64,000 nucleotides of DNA from the NCBI GenBank assembly GCA_934229335.1, contig CAKQDQ010000002.1, positions 5,711-69,710 of the forward strand, written 5' to 3'. This document shows, piece by piece, positions 44,017-54,206 of the stretch. The stretch's first letter is position 1. Every line of letters starts with the position of its first letter. The notes beneath the pieces were generated by a model. That model worked only from the letters and a program-made list of their open reading frames with translations. It made no database searches and was not told the origin of the DNA. The DNA comes from an uncultured Prevotella sp. Its GTDB lineage: Bacteria; Bacteroidota; Bacteroidia; Bacteroidales; Bacteroidaceae. A program made the position numbers and the translations under genes.

Positions 44017-44555
44017 TTTCTCCATGCATCGCCTAATATCATTGCTCCCCCAAAGCCCATATCCTCTACCTCTTTCAGGCGGTTGAAGGTGACACCGCCA
44101 AGTGCAAAGACCTTATTGTCTATCACTCCCTGCGCCTTTGCCATCAATATCTCATTCCGAGTGAAGGCAGAATGATAACCTATCTTAGAGATAGAGTCGT
44201 AGATAGGCGACAGACTAACGTAGTTGCAGCGGTCTTTCCACTCCTCAACCTCCGCCAAACTGTGGCAACTTTTGCTCACGCTGCCCGTCCAACCAGCAGG
44301 TGGTTGGGGATTGCGCGAGTTGAGATGTACACCGTAAAGACCGTATTTCACGGCGAGAGAATGATGGTCGTGCAGTACGAGTCGGTCCCAACAATCACGC
44401 GGTATCTCGTTAATCAGTCGTTCTACCTCCTCTTTCGTAGCCTGAGGTTTGCGTATATGCAGCAAGTCCACATTGCCTTGACGGAGCAGACAGGCTATAC
44501 GCTCTGCCTCACCGCCAAAGAATGTGGGCTTGGTTATTATCACTTTAATGAACAT
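44013..44555 (-). CDS. TenI-like / second ThiE-family protein
   Basis: A 180-residue TIM-barrel protein of the ThiE/TenI superfamily. LLHIRKPQAT, LHDHHSLAVKYGLYGVHLN, SKSCHSLAEVEEW, YVSLSPIYDS and VFALGGVTFNRL correspond to family positions. The TTK-type pyrophosphate loop present in the true ThiE at 48336 (RFTTTKKG) is replaced by DSISKIG, and the second phosphate-binding segment also differs, so thiamine phosphate synthase activity is doubtful. A thiazole tautomerase (TenI) role is the better guess, fitting its place beside thiH and thiD. Overlaps thiD by 4 nt. Confidence 0.85.
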   Translation of the reverse strand: MFIKVIITKPTFFGGEAERIACLLRQGNVDLLHIRKPQATKEEVERLINEIPRDCWDRLVLHDHHSLAVKYGLYGVHLNSRNPQPPAGWTGSVSKSCHSLAEVEEWKDRCNYVSLSPIYDSISKIGYHSAFTRNEILMAKAQGVIDNKVFALGGVTFNRLKEVEDMGFGGAMILGDAWRK

Positions 44556-45704
44556 TTACCCTACTTTAGTTTCAACGTTCTTGCCGAAAAGGTCGAAGGA
44601 AGCGTCCCAATCCTTCCATACTGGCTCACGTCCTAACTCCTTCAAGCGACGGTTTATCTCCTTCGCTGTGCGGTCATCAGATACCGTAAACTGCTCAAGT
44701 GCCTGTGGATATGTATGGTATCCGCCTGGGTTCACCTTTGATTCGGCAGACATTGTTGTAACACCTAACGTACACATGTTATCCCTTATGAACTGAGGCT
44801 CACGTGTACTGTACGAGATGTCAACGTCATGGTCGAAGATACGCATAGCGAACGTAACCTGTGCCAGTTCCTTATCGCTTACGAAACAGTTGGGTTGGAA
44901 GCCCTCATTCTGTGCAGGACGCATACGAGGGAAGTTTACTGAGTACTTAGTCTTCCAGTAATGCTTCTGAAGATAACGCAGATGGTGAGCCATCATCACA
45001 ACATCTGTGCGCCATTCCTTTTCCAATCCGAGCAGCGCACCCATGCCAATGGAGTGAACACCAGCCTGTCCCATGCGGTCAAAGCCATTGACACGCCACT
45101 CAAACTTTGACTTCATGCCGGCTGGATGGTACAACTTATAGTTGTCGCGGTGGTATGTTTCTTGGAAGCAAATAACGCCATTAAGCCCGTGTTTGGTAAG
45201 TTCGTAGTACTCTTCAGCCTTCAATGGCATCACCTCTATCTTGATATTAGAGAAGTACTTCTTAGCTATGTCGATAGCCTTTGCAAGGTATGGCACGCCA
45301 GCCTTAGCGGGATTCTCGCCAGTAACGAGGAGAATGTTCTCGAATGGAGCCAACTTCTTAATGGCTTTATATTCATCTTCTATCTGCTCTGGCGTGAGAA
45401 TGGTGCGCGCCATAGGGTTACTGCGGTGGAAACCACAGTATACGCAGGAGTTAGAACATGAGTTTGTGATGTAAAGAGGAATGAACATCGACATCGTTTT
45501 GCCGAAACGCTCCTCGGTATATTTACGTGATAGTTGCGCCATCTGCTCCAAGTACGGCTCTGCGGCAGGTGAAATCATAGCCATAAAGTCGTTAACATCG
45601 CAGTGACTCTTACCCAATGCGCGCCTTACATCAATGTCAGTCATCTGAGCAATGCGCTCTGTGGTCTCGTCCCAACTTATCTTTTCTAATTCGTCTGAAA
45701 ACAT
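44556..45704 (-). CDS. thiH: 2-iminoacetate synthase (ThiH)
   Basis: A 382-residue radical-SAM enzyme that cleaves tyrosine to give dehydroglycine for the thiazole ring, the anaerobic alternative to ThiO, as expected in this phylum. The 4Fe-4S motif is in TNSCSNSCVYCGFHR (CxxxCxxC). ENILLVTGENP is near the SAM site, and SAESKVNPGG and FTVSDDRTAKEI are family features. It directly abuts the tenI-like gene. Confidence 0.97.
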   Translation of the reverse strand: MFSDELEKISWDETTERIAQMTDIDVRRALGKSHCDVNDFMAMISPAAEPYLEQMAQLSRKYTEERFGKTMSMFIPLYITNSCSNSCVYCGFHRSNPMARTILTPEQIEDEYKAIKKLAPFENILLVTGENPAKAGVPYLAKAIDIAKKYFSNIKIEVMPLKAEEYYELTKHGLNGVICFQETYHRDNYKLYHPAGMKSKFEWRVNGFDRMGQAGVHSIGMGALLGLEKEWRTDVVMMAHHLRYLQKHYWKTKYSVNFPRMRPAQNEGFQPNCFVSDKELAQVTFAMRIFDHDVDISYSTREPQFIRDNMCTLGVTTMSAESKVNPGGYHTYPQALEQFTVSDDRTAKEINRRLKELGREPVWKDWDASFDLFGKNVETKVG

Positions 45705-45740
45705 TTTGTCTTGCTATTTTATTAAATTCCGTTTGCCACT

Positions 45741-47435
<1,695 letters not shown>

Positions 47436-47528
47436 TTAAGTTGTTTAGTTGTTTCGTCGTTTTGTTGTTGGGTTGATAGGGAAATCGTTAATAGTTTATC
47501 AACACATCTCCATTCACCAGCAAACCGA

Positions 47529-48299
47529 TTAATTCAAGAAAGCGGTAAGAGGCGAACTTGCCTGGGCAGAGTCGCTGATGGCACCGAGTCCTGCTTCGTA
47601 TGCGCGACGACCCGCAATGACAGCCTCTTTGAACGCAGTAGCCATCTGAACGGGGTCACCTGCTACGGCAATAGCGGTATTAACGAGGCAGCAGTCGGCT
47701 CCCATCTCCATCGCTTCAGCCGCATGACTTGGTGCACCGATACCTGCATCTACCACAACAGGAACGGTAGCCTGCTCTATTATAATCTGAAGGAAGTCCT
47801 TCATGCGCAGTCCTTTGTTTGTTCCGATAGGCGCAGCGAGTGGCATAACGGTAGCAGCGCCAGCCTCTTCAAGGTGCTTACATAGGGTAGGGTCAGCCTG
47901 ACAGTAAGGCAATACCACGAAGCCCATCTTCACGAGTTGCTCAGTTGCCTTCAGAGTCTCTATAGAGTCAGGCAGGAGGTAGCGTGGGTCTGGGTGTATT
48001 TCGAGTTTAAGCCAGTTGGTACCAAATGCCTCACGTGACATCTGAGCAGCGAAAACAGCCTCCTCAGCGGTTCTTACGCCAGAGGTATTAGGCAGCAGTT
48101 GTATGTTAGGGTTTTGTGTTATGTGTGTTAGGAGGTCGTCATGCTTGTCCTCCAGTTCCACACGCTTCATGGCAACAGTTACCATTTCTGTTTCACTTGC
48201 TTTGATGGCGTCAGCCATTACAGTGTTGTTGTTAAACTTACCTGTACCGAGGAAGAGGCGAGAGTTAAACTCTCTGCCTGCTATTACTAATTTGCTCAT
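47529..48299 (-). CDS. thiG: Thiazole synthase (ThiG)
   Basis: A 256-residue TIM-barrel enzyme forming the thiazole phosphate from DXP, ThiS-thiocarboxylate and dehydroglycine. Motifs: [60 protein letters not shown], and [16 protein letters not shown] with phosphate-binding glycines. ThiS and ThiH, its partners, are in the same operon. Confidence 0.98.
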   Translation of the reverse strand: MSKLVIAGREFNSRLFLGTGKFNNNTVMADAIKASETEMVTVAMKRVELEDKHDDLLTHITQNPNIQLLPNTSGVRTAEEAVFAAQMSREAFGTNWLKLEIHPDPRYLLPDSIETLKATEQLVKMGFVVLPYCQADPTLCKHLEEAGAATVMPLAAPIGTNKGLRMKDFLQIIIEQATVPVVVDAGIGAPSHAAEAMEMGADCCLVNTAIAVAGDPVQMATAFKEAVIAGRRAYEAGLGAISDSAQASSPLTAFLN

Positions 48300-48335
48300 A
48301 TTTGTTGTTTGTTATTTTGTAGTTTCGTTGTATTG

Positions 48336-48962
48336 TTATTTCTTGGCGTTCTCTATAACCTTCAGCAGTCTTTGCATCTCTTTCACCGGGTCATCTGCCC
48401 TTAGCACCGTTCCGCTGAGGGCGATACCCGTCACTCCTGTCGCCATGATGTCAGGAATATCCTCTGCCGTTATGCCCCCGATGGCAACGATAGGGAGGTC
48501 TATCCCCTCCGCTTTCATACCACTGACGATACTCTTGTAGCCGTCAATACCGAGCACAGGTGATAGCCCTTTCTTCGTAGTAGTGAAGCGAAACGGTCCG
48601 CAACCAATGTAGTTTGCGCCGTTACGGTAGTGCGCCCTTACGTCATCGAGCGTGTTTGCCGTGCCACCTATTATATAATCATTACCTAATATCTCCCTTG
48701 CTTCAGCGATAGGCATATCCTTTTTGCCCAGATGCACACCGTCAGCGTGTAGTTCCTTCGCCAAAGCCACGTGGTCATCAATGACAAATGTAGCCCCTTT
48801 CGCCTTACATAGAGCCTGTGCCTGAAGCGCGATGGGGCGTATCTCGTCGTCAGAAGCATCCTTCATACGCAGTTGAACCCAGCGGCAACCGCCGTCGAGA
48901 GCCATGCGAATAGAGTCGAGATACGAGTAATGTTCAGTAAAATGTGAAATAAATTGTAGCAT
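48336..48962 (-). CDS. thiE: Thiamine phosphate synthase (ThiE)
   Basis: A 208-residue enzyme coupling HMP-PP with thiazole phosphate. WVQLRMKDASDD, FVIDDHVALAKEL, DGVHLGKKDMP, YIGCGPFRFTTTKKG with the pyrophosphate-binding loop, IVAIGGITAED and GIALSGTVL are all consistent with an active enzyme, in contrast to the paralogue at 44013. Four bases separate it from thiS. Confidence 0.97.
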   Translation of the reverse strand: MLQFISHFTEHYSYLDSIRMALDGGCRWVQLRMKDASDDEIRPIALQAQALCKAKGATFVIDDHVALAKELHADGVHLGKKDMPIAEAREILGNDYIIGGTANTLDDVRAHYRNGANYIGCGPFRFTTTKKGLSPVLGIDGYKSIVSGMKAEGIDLPIVAIGGITAEDIPDIMATGVTGIALSGTVLRADDPVKEMQRLLKVIENAKK

Positions 48963-48966
48963 AATT

Positions 48967-49164
48967 CTACCCTCCGCAAGCCGCTACAATGATGGTTACG
49001 TTATCGTTTTCCTTTAATATAGTCTCCTCCCAGTCGGTGCGTTGCACCATCTGCATGTCGATAGCGACCGCCACTCCACGTTCAGGCATGGAGAGTTCCT
49101 TGATAAGTTCTGCCACATTATGTGCATTAGTGTCAGAGGGCTTGTTGTTGATGATAATCTTCAT
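48967..49164 (-). CDS. thiS: Sulfur-carrier protein ThiS
   Basis: A 65-residue ubiquitin-fold protein that carries sulfur as a C-terminal thiocarboxylate for ThiG. It ends in the required GlyGly (IIVAACGG). I start at the ATG at 49164 (MKIIINNKPS); the frame is open to 49200, but the extra 12 residues begin right beside the riboswitch terminator and are atypical. First gene of the thiamine operon, directly after the TPP riboswitch. No ThiF homologue is seen in the window. Confidence 0.95.
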   Translation of the reverse strand: MKIIINNKPSDTNAHNVAELIKELSMPERGVAVAIDMQMVQRTDWEETILKENDNVTIIVAACGG

Positions 49165-49202
49165 AGAATAAAAAAAGTAAGTGGAAGGTACCATCAACAA
49201 AA

Positions 49203-49240
49203 CAAAAACCCGGCTAATGACTATGCGCCATTACCCGGGT
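49203..49240 (-). terminator. Attenuator terminator of the TPP riboswitch
   Basis: On the minus strand CCCGGGTAATG pairs with CATTAGCCGGG and is followed by TTTTTG. It lies between the aptamer and thiS, so ligand binding probably favours this hairpin and stops transcription. Confidence 0.88.
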
Positions 49241-49265
49241 AATTCTTTGAAAGTCTTAAAAATTA

Positions 49266-49369
49266 TCTCATTTCCTACGGCAGTACTAACTGCATCAGGT
49301 CAATGGGTGTAATCTCAGCCTTTGTCTTCGTCAGCCTATAGCGTAAGAAGACTCTTGGCACCCCCGAGT
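49266..49369 (-). promoter_or_regulatory. TPP riboswitch aptamer (THI element)
   Basis: The minus strand reads ACTCGGGGGTGCC, then GGCTGAGATTACACC, then GACCTGATGCAGTTAGTACT and GCCGTAGGAAATGAG, the conserved THI-box segments in order. It controls the seven-gene thiamine operon. Confidence 0.97.
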
Positions 49370-49382
49370 GTTTATATTGTTG

Positions 49383-49413
49383 CAAAGTTACTTATTATTT
49401 TTCTTTTCGCCAA
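49383..49413 (-). promoter_or_regulatory. Promoter of the thiamine operon
   Basis: Minus strand: TTG (49413-49411), 20 nt, TAACTTTG (49390-49383). The aptamer begins about 14 nt downstream. Confidence 0.87.
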
Positions 49414-49507
49414 ATTTATTGTGGAGAAATTGTGTGTTTAGCGTTTATTTGTAGCCAAACAGCCATGGCGTAAAAAAGCATTAATTGTGCTTCGCACTAT
49501 TTTTTAT

Positions 49508-49637
49508 AACATTAATCATCATTAATCTAACATTAATCTCCCATTAATACTGTTGGTTTTGTTCTTATGACACGCCATATCTCGCCAGAGATAGATTAAT
49601 GAAAGATTAATGTTAGATTAATGGAGATTAACGTTAA
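49508..49637. repeat. Solo inverted repeat of ATTAATC iterons
   Basis: Left arm from AACATTAATCATCATTAATC (49508 onward, about 45 nt); right arm from AGATTAATGAAAGATTAATG (49593 onward) to AACGTTAA. The arms are reverse complements over about 43 nt and enclose about 42 nt with no gene. A GTGCTTCGCAC hairpin precedes the left arm. Same family as the element at 62936. Confidence 0.85.
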
Positions 49638-49668
49638 AAAGAAACGTCCAAACCATTTTTGTTAGGGT

Positions 49669-50610
49669 TTACTTTCCGCCCGTTATGCGTATCCACTCCT
49701 CTTTCGTTCTCTTCCAGCGGTTATGGCTCCACAACCAGTATGCTGGTGCACGGTTAATGGTCTCCTCCATCATGCGTGTGTACTGCTCCGTAATCCAGAA
49801 TTCAGGATGTTCGTTAGGTGTAGTGGTTATGCGTTTGTATTCAGCGATATACTTTCCTCTCTTCACACGTGTGATGTCGAGGTAGTAGACGTCCATATCA
49901 AACTTCCTCATGATGCGCTCTGCCCCCGTGAACACAGGTGTCTCGGGGTGGTTAAGGAAGTTAGTCCAGTAGTGAATGTCACGCCACCACGGTGTCTGGT
50001 CAGCGGCAAAGCCAATGATAAACGGCTTACCCTCCTTACGATAACGTGCAAGATAGCGCACCGACTCGTTGGCAGGAACGTTCACGCTGCCCCACCTGTC
50101 ACGCTGATGTTCCAGTATTCGGTTCAGCACTTTGTTGTCCAGGCGGCGATAGAACTGCACACATTGGCAACGATTGTGGTCAACCCACAGCGGCATACTG
50201 CTGGTCCACTCAAAGTTTCCGTAGTGGCCGAGGAATATTCCGCATGAGCGTCCGTTGTTATACGACTCCTCTATCAGTTCTATGCCCTTGAACTGTAGAC
50301 GTCTCTTAACCTCTTTCTCCGACATAGAGAAGTATTTTAGGCTCTCAATTAGAAGGTCGCAGAAGTGGCGGTAGAACTTACGCTCAATGCTTTTACATTC
50401 GTCCTCAGAGAGGTTAGGGTAGGAGTCGTGAATGTTCTTGCTCACTACCTTACGGCGATAACCTACGATGTGATATAGAATGAAGGCTACCACGTCAGAC
50501 AGCAGATAGAGAACACGCAGAGGCAGACACGACAACGTGTACCATATAGAGTAGATAATGACGTAAGCAATGCGTTGTATCGTCTTGTGTTTATTTGGAT
50601 CTTCCCACAT
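49669..50610 (-). CDS. Lipid A biosynthesis acyltransferase (LpxL/HtrB family)
   Basis: A 313-residue membrane-anchored acyltransferase adding a secondary acyl chain to lipid A. One N-terminal membrane segment (IAYVIIYSIWYTLSCLPLRVLYLLS region), the catalytic HX4D/E-type motif in LGHYGNFEW, FAADQTPWW and the substrate-binding HNRWKR ending are visible. I start at MWEDPNKHKT (ATG 50610), not at the longest frame (50688), because a -7-like TAATTTTG sits at 50659-50652 and a C/A-rich leader (AAAACAACCAAT) precedes this ATG. Confidence 0.92.
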   Translation of the reverse strand: MWEDPNKHKTIQRIAYVIIYSIWYTLSCLPLRVLYLLSDVVAFILYHIVGYRRKVVSKNIHDSYPNLSEDECKSIERKFYRHFCDLLIESLKYFSMSEKEVKRRLQFKGIELIEESYNNGRSCGIFLGHYGNFEWTSSMPLWVDHNRCQCVQFYRRLDNKVLNRILEHQRDRWGSVNVPANESVRYLARYRKEGKPFIIGFAADQTPWWRDIHYWTNFLNHPETPVFTGAERIMRKFDMDVYYLDITRVKRGKYIAEYKRITTTPNEHPEFWITEQYTRMMEETINRAPAYWLWSHNRWKRTKEEWIRITGGK

Positions 50611-50769
50611 ATTGGTTGTTTTACTCAGTTGTTTTTTGAATGAAATAATTACAAAATTACTACTTTTACATAAAAGAAAAGGTAACATAATACTTGTTTT
50701 ATACTATTTTAACGTTGCGAGATATTTATGTCCATAAGACAAAGTTTTCATAGTCACAAAAATGGTAAA

Positions 50770-50885
50770 TTTGGGAAATGCGATAATAGCGTAGCTTTCG
50801 CGCAGCAAACACGCCCTTATTATGCGGTAAAAGCACCGTTATTACAGTGCGATTTGGGTGCTTTCGCAGTACGATAGCGTAGATG
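50770..50885. repeat. Five 22-bp repeats (GCAnTGCGA family)
   Basis: Consecutive units of 22 nt include ATGCGATAATAGCGTAGC, ATGCGGTAAAAGCACCGT, ACAGTGCGATTTGGGTGC and GCAGTACGATAGCGTAG. The repeated CTTTCGC and TTATT(A) joints mark the period. The remainder of 50611-51126 holds only the promoter at 51032. Confidence 0.85.
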
Positions 50886-51031
50886 TTGTTTTGTGAATAC
50901 GTAATATCTTGAAAAACAAAAAGTTACCGTTGTGTTGCGGAAAAAGCGCAAAAATGGTAAATTGTGGAAATTAGCGTTTTGATGATACAATGCAAAAAGT
51001 AGGTAGAAACAATAAAAAAAGTAGGAAATAG

Positions 51032-51062
51032 TTGCCTAAAAGGAAGAAAATGTGTATTTTTG
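51032..51062 (+). promoter_or_regulatory. Promoter of the 51127 gene and LTA-synthase-like gene
   Basis: TTG at 51032-51034, 20 nt, TATTTTTG at 51055-51062. The leader to 51127 is about 60 nt. Confidence 0.82.
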
Positions 51063-51126
51063 CAGACGGAAAGATTTTCCTTTCAAGAAAGAAAATAATA
51101 ACTGATGAAAATATAATTAAGAAACG

Positions 51127-51390
51127 ATGGATGTCAATACAACAATAAATATAGATGGGGTAGAGAATATAAGTCCGCTTGATGCGTTGTGGGCGTTGTT
51201 TCAAAGTCAACCCAAAAGTATAAGAAAAGCTTTTACAGAACGTATGCTTCAAGATGAAGAATATGTAGATTATATAAATAATAGGACATATATAATGCAG
51301 ACTATGAAAAGGTCTTTACATGAAATGAGAATTGCTGAGGCTGCAGGTGTAGAGTTACCTGATGCTCACGAGTTGTTTATTAACTATTAA
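51127..51390 (+). CDS. Small acidic protein of unknown function
   Basis: An 87-residue protein with its own promoter, followed after 13 nt by the LTA-synthase-like gene. It is AT-rich and predicted mainly helical. The central LDALWALFQSQPKSIRKAFT recalls the N-terminal segment of small Bacteroidota proteins found with toxin-antitoxin genes, but no toxin partner is next to it, so I do not assign that role. The position suggests it could instead be a small regulator or partner of the downstream membrane enzyme. Function unknown. Confidence 0.7.
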   Translation: MDVNTTINIDGVENISPLDALWALFQSQPKSIRKAFTERMLQDEEYVDYINNRTYIMQTMKRSLHEMRIAEAAGVELPDAHELFINY

Positions 51391-51403
51391 AGTTATTCTT
51401 GCA

Positions 51404-53233
51404 ATGAATCAACTAAAGACCTTTCTAAAGATATTTGTGAGGTGGACTATTGTAGGTCTGCTGAGTAAGTTATTATTTCTACTATGCTATAACACCCGTT
51501 TAGATGAGACGGGACTGCCCGTTTGGGTCGACGTTCTGTGGCACGGACTGCGCCTTGACCTTGCTGTAGCGGCATACCTGACGGTAATCCCAGGACTGCT
51601 GCTCGCCGTAACGCCGTGGTATAGAGGCAAAGTGTTAACATGGTTGTGGAGTGCATGGACTTGCATAGCAGCCATGGCGTGCGCCTTGGCGTATGTAAGT
51701 AACATAGGTCTGTATGCTTATTGGGGCTTCCCGTTAGACAGTACGCCGCTGCTTTACATCACAACATCGCCAGGAGCGGCACTCGCCAGCATGGAGTTAT
51801 GGCAGTTGTTCTTGGTGCCTATCGTCATAATAGGTGTGGCAGTGGTGCTGTATATCGTTTTCAGTAAAGAGGAAATGGGTATAGAAAGCGAAGGAAAGCA
51901 GAAACTGCCAGTACGCATAGTCACTACCATGGGCATGTTGTTGTGTACCGCTGCGCTTATAATACCGATACGAGGAGGCTTAGATACAGGTACGAACCAT
52001 ACAGGCAGCGTCTATTTCTCAAAGGATGTACATCTTAACCACGCAGCGGTGAACCCCGTGTTCAGCTTCGTAGAGTCGGTATTGCATAAGGAAGAGATTG
52101 CCACCCGTTACCGATTAATGGACGACAGCAAGGCAACGGCACTCTTTGACGAGATGACTTGCACACGATTGCGCCCTGATGCCGAGTGGCATAACTACAA
52201 CGTGGTACTTGTTTGCCTTGAGAGCTTCTCGAAATACATAATGAGTGAGGGCGGACACGTAAAGGGAGTGACACCTAATCTGGACCGTTACACCAAGGAA
52301 GGACTGTACTTCACGAATATCTACGCAAGCAGTTTCCGCACCGATCGCGGACTGGTGTCAGTGTTGAGCGGACTGCCAGCACAGCCTACCATGAGCGTAA
52401 TGGATATGCCTCGCATCAGCACTTCGCTGCCATCGCTTGCAAGAACCCTTAGCGATGCAGGTTATTACACGCAGTTCTACTATGGAGGCGACACCAACTA
52501 CAGCAATATGCGCTCGTATATCATGGGTACTGGCTTTGGCAACGTAACGTCACAGTTTGACTTCCCTAATAAAGAGGTGACAGGAAAGTGGGGCGTTGCC
52601 GACGGACCTGTATTCGACCGTATTCTCGGAGACATACAAGAGACGTCGCATGAGAAGGGTATACACTTCTTTAAGGCATTTATGACGAGTAGCAGTCATG
52701 AGCCTTTCGATGTGCCAAACTATCATAAATTAGATAATCCTGCACTCAATGCGTTCTCTTACACAGACCATTGCCTTGGTGATTTCGTAGAAGAGCTACG
52801 CAAAATGCCATGCTGGAAAAACACGCTTGTGGTAATAGTGCCCGACCATCTCGGAGCATATCCAGACCAGATAGACAACTATCAGCCGTGGCGTTATGAG
52901 ATACCGCTCATCATTATGGGCGGACCTATAAAGCAACCACGGCGTATCAATACCGTTGGTTCGCAAACAGACATCTGTGCGACGGTGCTCGCTATGCTCG
53001 GAAAAGAGCATAAGGAGTTTACATACTCAAAGGACTTGCTTGACGATAGTGCCCCACACTTCGCCTTCTTCTCGTTCCCTGACGCTATGGGTATGGCTGA
53101 CGCTGACAGTTATCTCTACTACGACAATACCTCAAAGAAGCCTATTGTAGAGAAGGGTAAGAACCCTTCGGCATTGCTTCCGAAGGCAAAGGCATACTTA
53201 CAGAAACTGTATGACGACCTCGGTAAAAGATAG
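51404..53233 (+). CDS. LTA-synthase-like membrane sulfatase-fold enzyme
   Basis: A 609-residue membrane enzyme. About five N-terminal helices (residues 10-190) precede an extracytoplasmic alkaline-phosphatase-fold domain. Active-site elements: VLVCLESFSKY (metal Glu), SSFRTDRGLVSVLSG with the likely Thr nucleophile, TSSSHEPFDVP and VVIVPDHLGAYP (Asp-His). Relatives are LtaS of Gram-positives and phosphoglycerol/phosphoethanolamine transferases of Gram-negatives. Here it probably moves a head group from a phospholipid to a glycan or lipid. I start at the ATG 51404, which follows the upstream stop, not at 51362, which overlaps it. Confidence 0.9.
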   Translation: MNQLKTFLKIFVRWTIVGLLSKLLFLLCYNTRLDETGLPVWVDVLWHGLRLDLAVAAYLTVIPGLLLAVTPWYRGKVLTWLWSAWTCIAAMACALAYVSNIGLYAYWGFPLDSTPLLYITTSPGAALASMELWQLFLVPIVIIGVAVVLYIVFSKEEMGIESEGKQKLPVRIVTTMGMLLCTAALIIPIRGGLDTGTNHTGSVYFSKDVHLNHAAVNPVFSFVESVLHKEEIATRYRLMDDSKATALFDEMTCTRLRPDAEWHNYNVVLVCLESFSKYIMSEGGHVKGVTPNLDRYTKEGLYFTNIYASSFRTDRGLVSVLSGLPAQPTMSVMDMPRISTSLPSLARTLSDAGYYTQFYYGGDTNYSNMRSYIMGTGFGNVTSQFDFPNKEVTGKWGVADGPVFDRILGDIQETSHEKGIHFFKAFMTSSSHEPFDVPNYHKLDNPALNAFSYTDHCLGDFVEELRKMPCWKNTLVVIVPDHLGAYPDQIDNYQPWRYEIPLIIMGGPIKQPRRINTVGSQTDICATVLAMLGKEHKEFTYSKDLLDDSAPHFAFFSFPDAMGMADADSYLYYDNTSKKPIVEKGKNPSALLPKAKAYLQKLYDDLGKR

Positions 53234-53294
53234 TCTGTGGGGAAGTAGATAACCCTTAACCCACAACCAATAACAATCCAATCCACAACCATTA

Positions 53295-54116
53295 ATGTCT
53301 CAGATAAGAAAAATAATATACCGTCTGTTCGCATGGACACCATTGCCGGCACTGAAACCATCAAACGAAGAGATAGACGTGATAATACCGATTATCGCTA
53401 AGGACTTAAAGATACTGCCACTGTGCCTTGAAGGGGTAAGAAACTGCGTGGTGAATAAGATAAAAGACATATATATAGTTGCCCCAGACGACCCCGTTAT
53501 ACGTAGCTTCTGTACCGAACAGCACTTGAAATACGTAGAAGAAACCACCGTCTTTGGTTATTCTCCAAAACAGATAGGGTTGATAACAGCGAGTGGTGAC
53601 AATCGTAGTGGGTGGTTGTTTCAGCAATTTCTGAAGTTGGCGGGCACCATAGGCACGTGCCGTTACTATCTCTGTATAGACGCAGATCATGTGCTTGTGC
53701 GACCACACGTGTTCCTTACAGACAGCAATAAGCCCGTCTTCTATATGAGTTATGAAGAGCATCGACCATATTACAAGTTGATAAACAAACTCCTTCCGGG
53801 CACAAAGTTGGCGCCATTGTCATACGTTGCCCACAAAATGCTGTTTGATAAAGAGCGCATTAAGGCGTTACACAGAGCATTAACACGCTATAATGACGGT
53901 AAGCCTTGGCAGCAAGTGATACTCGACAACATTGACCGCAACGAACTATCAGGCTTCTCTGAGTTTGAAACATACGGCAATTTCGTAACCGATAAGATAC
54001 TGCGTCCATGGAAACAGAAGACGCTTCATCATAACAAAATAGCCGATTACGAGACCCTTCGCAAGCGTTACGCCTCAAGCAGATGGTCTGTTACCTTTCC
54101 AGAATATTACGGATAA
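53295..54116 (+). CDS. DUF6492-type glycosyltransferase-like protein
   Basis: A 273-residue cytoplasmic protein. EIDVIIPIIAKDLKILPLCL resembles a GT-A opening, the DxD motif lies in YLCIDADHVLVRP, and the GWLFQQFLKLAG and GFSEFETYGNF phrases match the DUF6492 family found in envelope glycan clusters. Donor and acceptor are unknown. It sits 61 nt after the LTA-synthase-like gene, with a C/A-rich leader (ACCCACAACCAATAACAATC) before the start. Confidence 0.85.
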   Translation: MSQIRKIIYRLFAWTPLPALKPSNEEIDVIIPIIAKDLKILPLCLEGVRNCVVNKIKDIYIVAPDDPVIRSFCTEQHLKYVEETTVFGYSPKQIGLITASGDNRSGWLFQQFLKLAGTIGTCRYYLCIDADHVLVRPHVFLTDSNKPVFYMSYEEHRPYYKLINKLLPGTKLAPLSYVAHKMLFDKERIKALHRALTRYNDGKPWQQVILDNIDRNELSGFSEFETYGNFVTDKILRPWKQKTLHHNKIADYETLRKRYASSRWSVTFPEYYG

Positions 54117-54140
54117 CGCACAGAAAACACTATGATAACA

Positions 54141-54168
54141 CTGTAGAAATGAATGTGTCATTCTACAG
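54141..54168 (+). promoter_or_regulatory. Hairpin before the GT11-like gene
   Basis: CTGTAGAA pairs with TTCTACAG around TGAATGTGTCA-type loop sequence, 39 nt upstream of the start codon at 54207. Confidence 0.4.
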
Positions 54169-54206
54169 GGATATAATGAAAATGATAAGAAAAAGAAAAA
54201 CAAGAA

